A stretch of 64,000 nt of DNA from an uncultured Chloroflexota bacterium (GCA_913051545.1 CAJXCD010000001.1:124001-188000); one strand, 5' to 3'. Positions 27,996-36,410 are shown, counted from the stretch's first letter. The notes: a model not told the origin generated them from the sequence alone. A program made the numbers and translations.

Positions 27996-28253
27996 CTACG
28001 AAATATCATCAGATGATTCCCAGGCATCCCTGTAATCCAAGTTGTCGCTTCCAACACAAATATAAAGTGCGCCTTCAGGAACATTCCTGTTTTGATTACG
28101 ACACCCAAACCCTGCAGTACATCTGTCTTCGACGTTCTTATACGGACACCTCCAAGAAGACACCTCATTGACAGAATCAGATATTCCTTTAAAAATATTG
28201 TAGAGCCTAGCCAAGCTACCTTCATATTTTTCTTTGTCAACTTTGTGATGCAA
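27996..28253 (-). CDS. Unknown 85-residue protein with four cysteines
   Basis: Not recognised. It starts at TTG with GGAG 8 nt upstream, between the activase and corrinoid-protein genes. Cys36, 45, 51 and 66 (spacing X8, X5, X14) lie in a compact segment (WRCPYKNVEDRC, TAGFGCRNQN, GALYICVG), which looks like a metal or iron-sulfur site; the N-terminal third is helical. Its place inside the corrinoid cluster suggests an accessory role, for example electron delivery to the activase or handling of the corrinoid. An overlapping ORF in another frame covers the same bases but lacks this organisation. Confidence 0.65.
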   Translation of the reverse strand: MHHKVDKEKYEGSLARLYNIFKGISDSVNEVSSWRCPYKNVEDRCTAGFGCRNQNRNVPEGALYICVGSDNLDYRDAWESSDDIS

Positions 28254-28298
28254 TTTTGTAACTCCGAATACATCTACGCGTTATAGGCTCACGGACCT

Positions 28299-29105
28299 TT
28301 ACGAATTCTTCGCAGCGATAAGTTCCTTAGCCATATCTACGCATTCAATAGCATCTTTACCATACCCGTCTGCACCCATATCCTCTGCAAATTCCTGTGT
28401 CACTGGTGCACCTCCCACTAGTATCTTGACATCCTCCCGAATGCCTTCATCTTCGAAGGCTTGAATCACCCTGCCCATATTTGGCATAGTTGTGGTAAGA
28501 AGTGCTGACATACCCAAAACACCCGCCCCATGATCCATTACGGCATCAATAAATTCCTCTGGTTTTGTGTCTACGCCCAGATCATGCACTATAAAACCTG
28601 CGCCACGTAACATCATAATACATAGATTTTTACCGATATCGTGGAGATCTCCTTTTACTGTCCCCATTATTACTTCACCAACAGGAGGTATGTCTGACTC
28701 AGACAGTATAGGCTCTATATGTGCCATACCGGCCTTCATGGCCCTCGCCGAGATCAAAACTTCAGGCACAAATATTATATTGTCTCTAAACTTGATACCT
28801 ACTATAGCCATGCCGGCTATCAGTCCGTCATCCATAACCGTATTAGCCGTGAAGCCTTTCTCTAAAGCGTCACTAGTGAGGCTATCAACTTCATTATTGT
28901 CACCCCTGATCAACGCGTAAGCTATTTCTTGCATCAAAGGATCTGCTTCTTCAAATAAATCCCTGATGTGCTGTGCTTCAAAAGGCTTAGCTATATGAAC
29001 CATCTCTTTTTCCAAGCCTTCATTAACTATGGGCATCATTCCACTCCATTGAATTCCATCATATTTTAACCAAACTATTATTCGAGTGTCAGGTCCGTTT
29101 GTCAA
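28299..29105 (-). CDS. Corrinoid (B12-binding) methyl carrier protein
   Basis: A stand-alone version of the cobalamin-binding module of MetH and MtaC/MtbC proteins. A helical cap domain (LFEEADPLMQEIAYALIRGD to VPEVLISARAMKAGM) precedes a Rossmann-like B12 domain with the base-off ligand motif DLHDIGKN, then GVLGMSALLTTTM and VGGAPVTQ. The Met-rich cap and DxHxxG motif are intact. The 268-residue frame is longer than the usual 210-230, so the start is probably one of the internal Met codons (about residue 23-35). It would shuttle methyl between the pterin methyltransferase and the homocysteine or UroD-like enzyme next to it. Confidence 0.93.
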   Translation of the reverse strand: MTNGPDTRIIVWLKYDGIQWSGMMPIVNEGLEKEMVHIAKPFEAQHIRDLFEEADPLMQEIAYALIRGDNNEVDSLTSDALEKGFTANTVMDDGLIAGMAIVGIKFRDNIIFVPEVLISARAMKAGMAHIEPILSESDIPPVGEVIMGTVKGDLHDIGKNLCIMMLRGAGFIVHDLGVDTKPEEFIDAVMDHGAGVLGMSALLTTTMPNMGRVIQAFEDEGIREDVKILVGGAPVTQEFAEDMGADGYGKDAIECVDMAKELIAAKNS

Positions 29106-29142
29106 ACTTTATTTCTTGGTTTACCTACCCGTACCGACTCTC

Positions 29143-30183
29143 CTAGCCAAGCTTGCCATCTCTAAAAGCCATAATGTAATTAGTGCAAAATTCGTCATTT
29201 CCAGTGAGCATATCTAGAGTTAATTTAACAGGTTCAGATTCGATGTCTAAATTAGAAACTAAGTCAAGTTTTGTATTTAATGGATCCACAATCCCACTAT
29301 CTATCCCTGCTTCAAGTGCTAGATATATAAATGTTTTATTGATTAAGCTTCGCTTCGGCATACCAAAGGAAACATTACTCAAGCCTCCTCCTATGTGGAT
29401 ATCACTACCGTATATCTCTCGAAGTGACCTAACTGCGTTGAAGTAGTGGTTCCCGTTTTGTGGGTCTACTGAGATCAGAAAAACAATTGCGTCCACGAAC
29501 ACGTCTTTTAGACTTACCCCTTTGCCCGTCACATGTTCCATTATTCCTTTGACGTTTGTGACTCTATCTGCAGCGTCTTGAGGCATACCAGTGGCACTAG
29601 TTGCCATCACCATAATACGTGCGTCATGCTCCAATGCCATATCTAAAGCATCTAGGCGCTCAAAAGCTACAGAATTTACCAAGGGCCTGCCAGCACGGCC
29701 ATCATAAGAAGAAAGCCCTTCTGAAATTATCTCTGACAGTGACGAATCTATGCAGGGTGGCACAGAGGAAATTGCCTGGATTGTCTCAACTGTCCAACGC
29801 ATACACCGCTTTTGTATTCCTACTTCATAATGTACTTCATCGACATTGATATCTAGATAGTCTGCCCCAGATGCGATTTGCTTCTTGACCTCATTCCGTA
29901 TGTAGGCTGCACCTTCTTCCTGTTGATTAGCATCATCACTGATTCCTTTCATCATAGCGATAAGAAAATGCTTAATCTGTCCTTGTTCATACGGCTGGGT
30001 TTTTTTGTACCAATCAGGTACCGTGAGGTGGCGTTGTTCTCCGTTATCACCTTTAAAAGGTACTGCCTCCGTTCCGTCATCTAGGGTTACGACACGTTTC
30101 CCTTTTTGCAACAGAACCCTCGTCGCATGAATATTCTCTCCGATTATAGTGAATTGTTCCGGAGTTATATTTATTCTGCTCAC
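29143..30183 (-). CDS. Methyltetrahydrofolate:corrinoid methyltransferase (pterin-binding domain, MetH-like)
   Basis: A 346-residue pterin-binding TIM barrel like the second module of MetH. The entry TIIGENIHATR, the DYLDINVDE strand (Asp-x-Asn), PLVNSVAFERLD and IGGGLSNVSFGMPKR match the folate-site motifs; GLSNVSFGMP is close to the MetH form. Insertions relative to MetH occur near residues 30-80. It would move the methyl group of 5-methyl-H4folate to the corrinoid protein encoded 38 nt downstream. It lies immediately after the UroD-like gene, 26 nt apart. Confidence 0.9.
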   Translation of the reverse strand: MSRINITPEQFTIIGENIHATRVLLQKGKRVVTLDDGTEAVPFKGDNGEQRHLTVPDWYKKTQPYEQGQIKHFLIAMMKGISDDANQQEEGAAYIRNEVKKQIASGADYLDINVDEVHYEVGIQKRCMRWTVETIQAISSVPPCIDSSLSEIISEGLSSYDGRAGRPLVNSVAFERLDALDMALEHDARIMVMATSATGMPQDAADRVTNVKGIMEHVTGKGVSLKDVFVDAIVFLISVDPQNGNHYFNAVRSLREIYGSDIHIGGGLSNVSFGMPKRSLINKTFIYLALEAGIDSGIVDPLNTKLDLVSNLDIESEPVKLTLDMLTGNDEFCTNYIMAFRDGKLG

Positions 30184-30208
30184 TTTATATTTCCAATCCT
30201 CGTTATTT

Positions 30209-31255
30209 TCAGTTTGTTTCGAGTGAGTGTTCTTCCATCCAAGATTTCACAGCATTGGGAATCTCTAATAGATTCTCTAATTTTGTTGCCAGCGGTATTG
30301 CACACTCTGGAGCAATCATATTCACACCCGCATCCATACAACGGTACACTTCGGCACGTACATCTTCAGGGCCTTTGCTGTAAAGAGTCACGGGATTATT
30401 TATATTACCTATTAAAGCTATCCGACCATCTACAATATCCATCGCCTTCTGAGGATCATTCATGGAATCAAAATGGAATGCAGCCATATTATTCTGAGCG
30501 ATGTAGTCCATGCGGTCCAGCGTGTTGCCACATATATGTAGAATAAGCGGAACTTCAAGTACTTCCGCCATTTCTTGATGAAGTTCTAACAAAAATCGCT
30601 TGTAATATTCCCCGCTTACTAAATCCCCTGTCGCATGATCAGGAAAGGTTAGCGCATCGGCACCCGCATCTATTTGTGCCTGTCCAAATAACACAGATAT
30701 CTCTTTGAGTTTGTGTAAACATTCCATTGTCATTTTTGGATCATCTATACTCATTAACAGAAACATTTCAACCCCAAACACGTGGTAAGCCAGAGTCCAC
30801 GGACCCATCGTCTTGCCGATAATTGCAACTTCATCCCCAAATTCTTCCTTAAGTATTGAAATTGATCGAGTAATCGCTATATTATCTTTGTGTTCAAGGA
30901 AACCAGACGGGATTTTGATGTCTCCTATGCCTTTCCAAATGGGATTGTACATTCTCACAGTAGGCCAATTGTCTTTCTGCTCCCACTGCATCTCACAACC
31001 CAATGCGGATGATTCTTGGATAATTGAAAAGTAAGGCATTATGGAATCAAAACCAAGTTCTGTGTAGCCGGTGGCTGCTAACCTAGCGTTTAGCTCTGGG
31101 TCTCTATTAGCGTCAGGAAACGGAGCGTCAACCATGTCCATTAATTCGACCGTAGCTACGTTGGTGGGGTTTGCAACGGGCGGTCTGTCCACAGGCTTGC
31201 CTGTGAGCGCGTTTAGCACTCGCTCTCGGGAAGTCATCGTCTCTACAAATACCAT
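30209..31255 (-). CDS. UroD/MtaA-family corrinoid methyltransferase
   Basis: About 348 residues with the uroporphyrinogen-decarboxylase fold used by MtaA/MtbA/CmuA-type methyltransferases. The zinc-type motif LHICGNT (HxC) with PECAIP later marks it as a methyltransferase rather than a true UroD, and the UroD N-terminal substrate residues are not seen. I start at the ATG at 31255, which has AGGAGG 8 nt upstream; the longer frame begins at a TTG inside that site. It may move a methyl group between the corrinoid protein and an unknown thiol or donor. Confidence 0.85.
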   Translation of the reverse strand: MVFVETMTSRERVLNALTGKPVDRPPVANPTNVATVELMDMVDAPFPDANRDPELNARLAATGYTELGFDSIMPYFSIIQESSALGCEMQWEQKDNWPTVRMYNPIWKGIGDIKIPSGFLEHKDNIAITRSISILKEEFGDEVAIIGKTMGPWTLAYHVFGVEMFLLMSIDDPKMTMECLHKLKEISVLFGQAQIDAGADALTFPDHATGDLVSGEYYKRFLLELHQEMAEVLEVPLILHICGNTLDRMDYIAQNNMAAFHFDSMNDPQKAMDIVDGRIALIGNINNPVTLYSKGPEDVRAEVYRCMDAGVNMIAPECAIPLATKLENLLEIPNAVKSWMEEHSLETN

Positions 31256-31357
31256 CTGACAGGCCTCCTTACACAAATTAGTCGTAAAATACTCGATTTT
31301 TGAAATGTTTTACCCAATTTACATTACCGGCCTATACGGATCTAAAGGCATCATTGT

Positions 31358-32035
31358 TCACGTCGGTGGGGTGAATCCCAGAGTACCTGTTGTCATCTGC
31401 CCACGCAGCGCCTCCTCAGCCATCTGATCCTCGACACCAGTAATATTTCTGGCATAGGGCAGTGTCAGACGCACTAATTCATCGTGCCTAAACCCGCATT
31501 CGAAAGAAACTCCATCTTTATCATCTGTCTCTTTCATTTCTCCATAGCGAATCAGTCCTCTTGTCACAGCCTTTATACGTTGTGCTGCATTGGGTGCATC
31601 CCCTTCGACTTCAAGCTTATATATCCATTTTTTGTCAACCTGTTCCGCGCTGAATCCCAACATCAAATCTGACCTGAGGTCTTTCGTTTTGCCAGTTGGA
31701 AGTTCATAGCCTGCAGGCTTCTCCACTGCCATCGCAAGTAAGAATTTGAGAGATTTCTCGTGAAGGTTACCGCAGTTAAATTTCAACTTGTTGTGAGTAT
31801 CCTCAACTACCCCTAAGCCACCAAGCCGAACCAACTGGTCTCGAATTTGCTCCATCCGACCCTCGACTCCATCTTTACTACTAAAGGTCCAAATGGTGCC
31901 AATTCCGTCCTTAACATATAGACCCACGCTAATTTCTTGAAAATTAGGATCTATCGGAACCAACTCAACGCATTTGCCATATTCCTGAATTACCCTCACA
32001 ACTCTACCTTTTTCAGCTGATCTTAAATTGGACAT
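31358..32035 (-). CDS. Unknown protein with internal duplication (CGxxH repeats)
   Basis: Not recognised. I start at the ATG at 32035 (AAGGTG upstream), giving 225 residues. Two segments repeat, about residues 45-105 and 137-198: each has a helix ending near a Leu-Arg-x-Gly turn, then a strand into FNCGNLHEKSLKFLL or FECGFRHDELVRLTL. Each thus holds a C-G-x-x-H (Cys88/His92, Cys180/His184). Duplicated Cys-His pairs could bind a metal or tetrapyrrole. It lies between the homocysteine methyltransferase and UroD-like genes, so it is likely a specific part of this one-carbon cluster. Confidence 0.65.
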   Translation of the reverse strand: MSNLRSAEKGRVVRVIQEYGKCVELVPIDPNFQEISVGLYVKDGIGTIWTFSSKDGVEGRMEQIRDQLVRLGGLGVVEDTHNKLKFNCGNLHEKSLKFLLAMAVEKPAGYELPTGKTKDLRSDLMLGFSAEQVDKKWIYKLEVEGDAPNAAQRIKAVTRGLIRYGEMKETDDKDGVSFECGFRHDELVRLTLPYARNITGVEDQMAEEALRGQMTTGTLGFTPPT

Positions 32036-32080
32036 ATAACCGCACCTTAACCGTTTGAGAATAGCTCGCACTTCGGCAAG

Positions 32081-32956
32081 TTAATTCTTTACCTCTCTGC
32101 ATATAGACTTTATGTGTCTGGGCGTAGTTCCACAACACCCCCCAACAATATTTATCCCCATTTTTACCATCCTATAGAATCTGCTAGCCATATAATCTGG
32201 ATCCTCAGGATATACTACCTGCCCTTTGCGGATGACTGGAATCCCCGCATTCGAGTGAATTATCGTATATCCACTCGCCGCCTCCCTCATTTCACGTGCT
32301 ACTTCAAGCATAACATCAATCCCGTTACCGCAGTTAGAACCTACTACATCTGCCCCTTCGTTTTCGAGTTGAATTACGGCCTCTTTAGGAGTTATCCCCA
32401 TCATAGTGAATAACCCCCTAGGACCCTTATCGAATGTCATTGTTGCAATCACAGGTAATTTAGTGTTGTCTTTCGCAGACCGAACCGCAAGCACAGCTTC
32501 CTCTATAGCAGTCATGGTCTCAATCACTATAGTGTCCGCTCCCCCCTTTTCCAACGCAATTACCTGTTCGGTGAATGCGTCCTTCATTTCAGATTTACTG
32601 ACATCACCTAAAGGGGAAACAAATTCCCCAGTTGGGCCAACGGACCCGGCAACGATTCCGCTAGCTGGTGCTACAGCATTCACATGCTGAGCAGCCATGG
32701 TATTAAATTCTTCTACCCTGTCGCCATTCCCGTATTTCTCCAGCATGAATTTTGTGCCGCCAAATGAATTTGTCAAAACTATGTCTGATCCTGCTTCAAA
32801 ATATTCCGCAGCCATCTTTCTCACTGTTGCCGGTTGCGTCACATTAAATTCTTCCGGACACCCTCCTGGCTCTAATCCATGAGACTGTAGATAAGTTCCT
32901 GTAGCACCATCAGACACTAAAACATTACCAGAATCCAACCGTTCTAGAAGGGTCAT
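32081..32956 (-). CDS. Homocysteine S-methyltransferase (MetH N-terminal module-like)
   Basis: A 291-residue zinc-dependent homocysteine methyltransferase, the stand-alone form of the first MetH module. It opens with VLVSDGATGTYLQ, and the zinc cysteines are seen as GSNCGNG and GGCCGTTP, spaced as in MetH/BHMT. TIVIETMTAIEEA and EGADVVGSNCG are also typical. Homocysteine and a methyl group, here most likely from the corrinoid protein encoded nearby, would give methionine. It follows the first gene of the cluster after 9 nt. Confidence 0.92.
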   Translation of the reverse strand: MTLLERLDSGNVLVSDGATGTYLQSHGLEPGGCPEEFNVTQPATVRKMAAEYFEAGSDIVLTNSFGGTKFMLEKYGNGDRVEEFNTMAAQHVNAVAPASGIVAGSVGPTGEFVSPLGDVSKSEMKDAFTEQVIALEKGGADTIVIETMTAIEEAVLAVRSAKDNTKLPVIATMTFDKGPRGLFTMMGITPKEAVIQLENEGADVVGSNCGNGIDVMLEVAREMREAASGYTIIHSNAGIPVIRKGQVVYPEDPDYMASRFYRMVKMGINIVGGCCGTTPRHIKSICREVKN

Positions 32957-32965
32957 GTCATAACC

Positions 32966-33316
32966 TCAAATAACCGCATCATCCATCCATTTATCTATTG
33001 ATCCAGGGGACGCGTCTCTGTTGCCAGACCGATGTAGCTTCCTTATCCTCTCAACAAAATCACGTGGAAATTTGATGTTATACATATCAACAACATCCTT
33101 TGCAATTTCTTGCGGATTGCCCATTACTTCATCTTCCTTACCCCATTCCCACGAGTCTAGATAAGCATCAGTTCCGTTACTGCCATCAAACATTGCGACA
33201 GCGTCCACGCCTTGCTGAAAACGGTCATCTAGTATCTTTGAAATACTGCCTGATTCGTCTTCCACACGCACTTGAGTAGGGATTTCTTTCCAATACAGTA
33301 CTCGGACTATTGCCAT
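32966..33316 (-). CDS. 'Virulence factor' domain protein (PF13769-like)
   Basis: A 116-residue protein opening MAIVRVLYWKEIPTQVRVED and ending IDKWMDDAVI, with FVERIRKLHRSGNRDASPGS near the end. I match it from memory to the small family mislabelled 'virulence factor', which occurs beside corrinoid methyltransferase and split-MetH genes in other marine bacteria. The biochemical role is unknown. It is the first gene of the cluster, 96 nt from the divergently transcribed amidase, behind a promoter and palindrome. Confidence 0.75.
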   Translation of the reverse strand: MAIVRVLYWKEIPTQVRVEDESGSISKILDDRFQQGVDAVAMFDGSNGTDAYLDSWEWGKEDEVMGNPQEIAKDVVDMYNIKFPRDFVERIRKLHRSGNRDASPGSIDKWMDDAVI

Positions 33317-33340
33317 CTACTAACCTCTATTACTAAAGTT

Positions 33341-33362
33341 GGATATCGATTAATGGATATCC
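33341..33362. promoter_or_regulatory. 22-bp near-palindrome upstream of the corrinoid cluster
   Basis: Arms GGATATC and GATATCC flank an almost self-complementary centre; 20 of 22 positions pair. It lies 25 nt before the first cluster gene, downstream of the predicted -10, so it could be a repressor operator or a 5' UTR hairpin. Confidence 0.55.
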
Positions 33363-33398
33363 TGTACTCCACACTAAGGATATAACATTCATGTCGAT

Positions 33399-33427
33399 AT
33401 TATATCTACAGCGGTGACAGGCATCAA
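33399..33427 (-). promoter_or_regulatory. Sigma-70 promoter for the corrinoid cluster
   Basis: On the minus strand: TTGATG (33427-33422), 17-nt spacer, TATAAT (33404-33399). Four of six -35 positions and all -10 positions match. The start site would be near 33392, giving a leader of about 75 nt that contains the palindrome at 33341-33362. Confidence 0.65.
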
Positions 33428-33536
33428 TCCAAAATCGCACCTAAATTCTTTAGATAACTGTCAGATTGACCACGATAAACGCATAGTGTTACACTCGCGC
33501 CGGCATTATGAACTCTCACGGTGTGGTGTAAAGCAG

Positions 33537-34961
33537 GTGTCAGATCGCGACTTAGCATTCCTCTCAATCGCTGAGCAAAAACAGCTCATTCAAACTAAAA
33601 TGCTCTCCCCTGTTGAGTTGACAGAGTTGTATCTTGATCGGATAAACAAGCTTGACCCTAAACTCAATGCGTATCTCACTGTGTGTCATGAAGAAGCGTT
33701 AGTCTCTGCAAAATTAGCTGAAGACGCTGTGGTACAAGGGAATGAATTAGGACCGCTACATGGAATCCCTATATCTATAAAAGACCTTGAAGACACCCAA
33801 AATATCAAAACTACGAATGGCTCATTAGTATACAAAGACAGAGTCCCTAAAAATGACTCTATAGTAGTGGAGAGGGTAAGGAGGGCGGGGGCAATCATCT
33901 TGGGAAAAACTAATACTCCAGAATTCGGGCTCCTAGGCCGTACAGAAAACATGTTAGGCCCCCCCTGTAATAACCCATGGAACACTGCTCGAACGTCGGG
34001 CGGATCCAGCGGAGGGGCTGCTGCTGCTGTAGCATCCGGTTTGTGTTCCTTAGCCACCGGGAGTGACGGAGGAGGATCTATACGTATACCTTCTAGTTTC
34101 TGTGGTGTCTACGGTATAAAGCCGACCCAGTACCGCGTACCATCCTATCAGGGAGTAGACCAGCCTTTCATCAGAAATCTTTTTAGTCAATCGGGGCCCA
34201 TAGGAAGGTCTGTCAGAGATTGTGCATTACTCCTCCAGGTTCTGTCAGGACATGACTACAGAGATCCGTCATCGATTCACGAATCCCCCGAAGACTATCT
34301 AGAAGCTGCCAATCTTGAAAGTGCCAGATTTAGGATAGGCTGGAGCGCTGACTTCGGCTATGCACCAATCGACAATGAAGTTCTACACACAACTTTCAAA
34401 AGTACTAAGGTTTTTGAAAGCCTCGGAAGCAAGGTTGATGAAGTAGACATCTCACTTGGAAACAACGTCTTTGATAGTTTTTGGACGTTGTTTTCAGCAA
34501 GCGTTTTTGCTAAAAACCCTAACCTATTAACAGAACATTGCGATGAACTGACTGACTACAGCAGAGAATCCTTTCAGTATGGAGCATCGATTACAGGAGC
34601 AAAATATTCAACTGCCTTGGGGGAAATAGAAAAGATAAAGGCGCTTTTCAAAAATATTTTTGAGTCGTACGATCTGATCATAACACCCACAACGGCTGTG
34701 ACAGCATTCCCTCACGGGAATCCACCTGATAGAATAAACGGTCAATTAGTAAATCCGTTCTGGGGATATCTCCCACACACGTATCCAATCAACATGATTG
34801 GGAATCCCGCAGCGAGTATCCCCTGTGGATTCTCGCCAGAAGGGCTACCCATAGGAATACAAATAATTGGTAAAATAGGAGACGAATCATCAGTAATATC
34901 TGCCTCAGCCGCGTTCGAAAATACGCAGCCGTGGATCCACCAAAGGCCTATAGTTTCATAG
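33537..34961 (+). CDS. Amidase-signature family hydrolase (first of tandem pair)
   Basis: An amidase-signature (AS) enzyme of about 474 residues. The Ser-cisSer-Lys triad is complete: Lys in GIPISIKDLEDT, cis-Ser in GGSSGGAAAAVASG and nucleophile Ser in GSDGGGSIRIPSS. I start at GTG 33537 because from there it aligns with the second amidase (SDRDLAFLS versus TQDLAFTS); the frame also runs open to a GTG at 33414, but that would place the start inside the promoter of the divergent cluster. GatA function is unlikely without gatB/C here. The amide substrate is unknown. Confidence 0.85.
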   Translation: MSDRDLAFLSIAEQKQLIQTKMLSPVELTELYLDRINKLDPKLNAYLTVCHEEALVSAKLAEDAVVQGNELGPLHGIPISIKDLEDTQNIKTTNGSLVYKDRVPKNDSIVVERVRRAGAIILGKTNTPEFGLLGRTENMLGPPCNNPWNTARTSGGSSGGAAAAVASGLCSLATGSDGGGSIRIPSSFCGVYGIKPTQYRVPSYQGVDQPFIRNLFSQSGPIGRSVRDCALLLQVLSGHDYRDPSSIHESPEDYLEAANLESARFRIGWSADFGYAPIDNEVLHTTFKSTKVFESLGSKVDEVDISLGNNVFDSFWTLFSASVFAKNPNLLTEHCDELTDYSRESFQYGASITGAKYSTALGEIEKIKALFKNIFESYDLIITPTTAVTAFPHGNPPDRINGQLVNPFWGYLPHTYPINMIGNPAASIPCGFSPEGLPIGIQIIGKIGDESSVISASAAFENTQPWIHQRPIVS

Positions 34962-34991
34962 CTAATCATTGTAAATGGAGAATATAACAAA

Positions 34992-36410
34992 GTGACCCAA
35001 GATTTAGCCTTCACTTCAGCAGTCGACCAACGCAATGCAATCGCAAAAAAAGAAGTATCACCTGTAGAACTAACTAAACTGTACTTAGATCGCATTGAAC
35101 AGCTAGACCCTCATCTTAATTCGTTCATCACTGTCACCAAGACCGAAGCGCTTGAAACTGCCCAGAAAGCAGAGGATTCCATTATGAAAGGTGAGCCTCT
35201 GGGCCCGCTTCATGGTCTCCCTACAGCTATAAAAGATTCTGAAAACACGCGCGGAGTACCTTCTACCCAAGGATCACTTGTATTCAAAGATTTTGTTCCG
35301 ACTGAAGATTCTGTAATAGTCGAACGAATCAAGAAGGCTGGAGCTATAATTTTAGGTAAAACCAATATGCCTGAGAATGGTGATTTGGGAACAACAGAAA
35401 ATCGCCTTGGAGACCACTGTCGCAATCCCTGGAACACTGACCGTACCGCTGGTGGGTCTAGTGGAGGATCTGCTTCAGCCGTAGCTGCCGGATTGTGTTC
35501 ACTGGCATCCGGAGGCGATGGCGGAGGATCAATTCGAATCCCGGCAAGTTTTTGCGGGACATACGGCATAAAGCCCACGCTTGGTCGAATACCACTATAC
35601 AACGGAAGCAAATCCCCCGTCACTGCCAATCACTTTACTCAATTAGGACCTATAAGTAGAACTGTTGCTGATTCTGCTCTGATGCTACAGGTGCTGGCCG
35701 GATACGACTCTCGCTCACCAGCAACCATACGGCAAGAGCCGGATGACTACTTAGCGGCGACCCAGAAGAACATTAAAGGGCTTAAGTTGGCGTGGAGCTC
35801 TGATTACGGATACGCTGCAGTTGATCCTGAAGTGGTCAGTGTTTGCCATTCTGCTCTTTCTGTTTTCAATGACATCGTTGGGGCTGTAGCTGAATCCGAC
35901 TTAGAACTCACTGATCCTTTTGAACCTTTCTGGACCCTTTACACTACCGTATCCTATGCTCGTTCTGGACGGATGCTTGAAGATCATGCAAATGACTTGA
36001 CGTGGTACGGTCGTGAGGTACTAGAAAATGGCGCCAAAGTAACTGGCGCTGAATATGCCAAGGCTCTCGGAAAAGTTGATGTTATCAAGTCGCTGTTCGC
36101 TAATCAGCTAGAACAATATGATCTGTTACTCTCGCCAACGATGGCTCTTCCGGCTTTCGATGTGGGACAACACCCCAAAGAAATAAATGGACAAGCAGTT
36201 CATCCGTTCTGGGGATTCTTGCCATTCACGTTTCCAATCAACATGATTGGATATCCCGCTGCCAGCATTCCTTGTGGGTTTTCCTCAGAAGGACTTCCAA
36301 TCGGACTTCACATAGTAGGAAAACCTGGTAGAGAAGACACTGTATTGGCCGCGTCTGCGGCATTCGAAAGAGCAAGACCCTGGATACAGGAACGACCTCC
36401 TATATCATAA
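34992..36410 (+). CDS. Amidase-signature family hydrolase (second of tandem pair)
   Basis: A 472-residue paralogue of the preceding gene, starting at GTG 31 nt later. The triad is complete: Lys in GLPTAIKDSENT, cis-Ser in GGSSGGSASAVAAG and nucleophile Ser in GGDGGGSIRIPAS. Long identical stretches with its neighbour (NPWNT, GSSGG, FCG.YGIKPT, PINMIG.PAASIPCGFS.EGLPIG) point to a tandem duplication. Differences around the substrate pocket (PTLGRIPLYNG versus PTQYRVPSYQG) may mean different amides. No transporter is adjacent. Confidence 0.88.
   Translation: MTQDLAFTSAVDQRNAIAKKEVSPVELTKLYLDRIEQLDPHLNSFITVTKTEALETAQKAEDSIMKGEPLGPLHGLPTAIKDSENTRGVPSTQGSLVFKDFVPTEDSVIVERIKKAGAIILGKTNMPENGDLGTTENRLGDHCRNPWNTDRTAGGSSGGSASAVAAGLCSLASGGDGGGSIRIPASFCGTYGIKPTLGRIPLYNGSKSPVTANHFTQLGPISRTVADSALMLQVLAGYDSRSPATIRQEPDDYLAATQKNIKGLKLAWSSDYGYAAVDPEVVSVCHSALSVFNDIVGAVAESDLELTDPFEPFWTLYTTVSYARSGRMLEDHANDLTWYGREVLENGAKVTGAEYAKALGKVDVIKSLFANQLEQYDLLLSPTMALPAFDVGQHPKEINGQAVHPFWGFLPFTFPINMIGYPAASIPCGFSSEGLPIGLHIVGKPGREDTVLAASAAFERARPWIQERPPIS

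Noticed and set aside
27959..28273. 104-codon minus ORF overlapping the four-cysteine protein
   Set aside because: The competing frame at 27996-28253 has GGAG spacing and an organised Cys block, while this one has neither.
33317..33413. Cobalamin or SAM riboswitch before the corrinoid cluster
   Set aside because: The leader is only about 75 nt and shows no B12-box or SAM-box consensus; only the palindrome is seen.
33414..33536. Upstream part of the first amidase frame
   Set aside because: The 41 extra residues have no counterpart in the tandem paralogue and overlap the divergent promoter.
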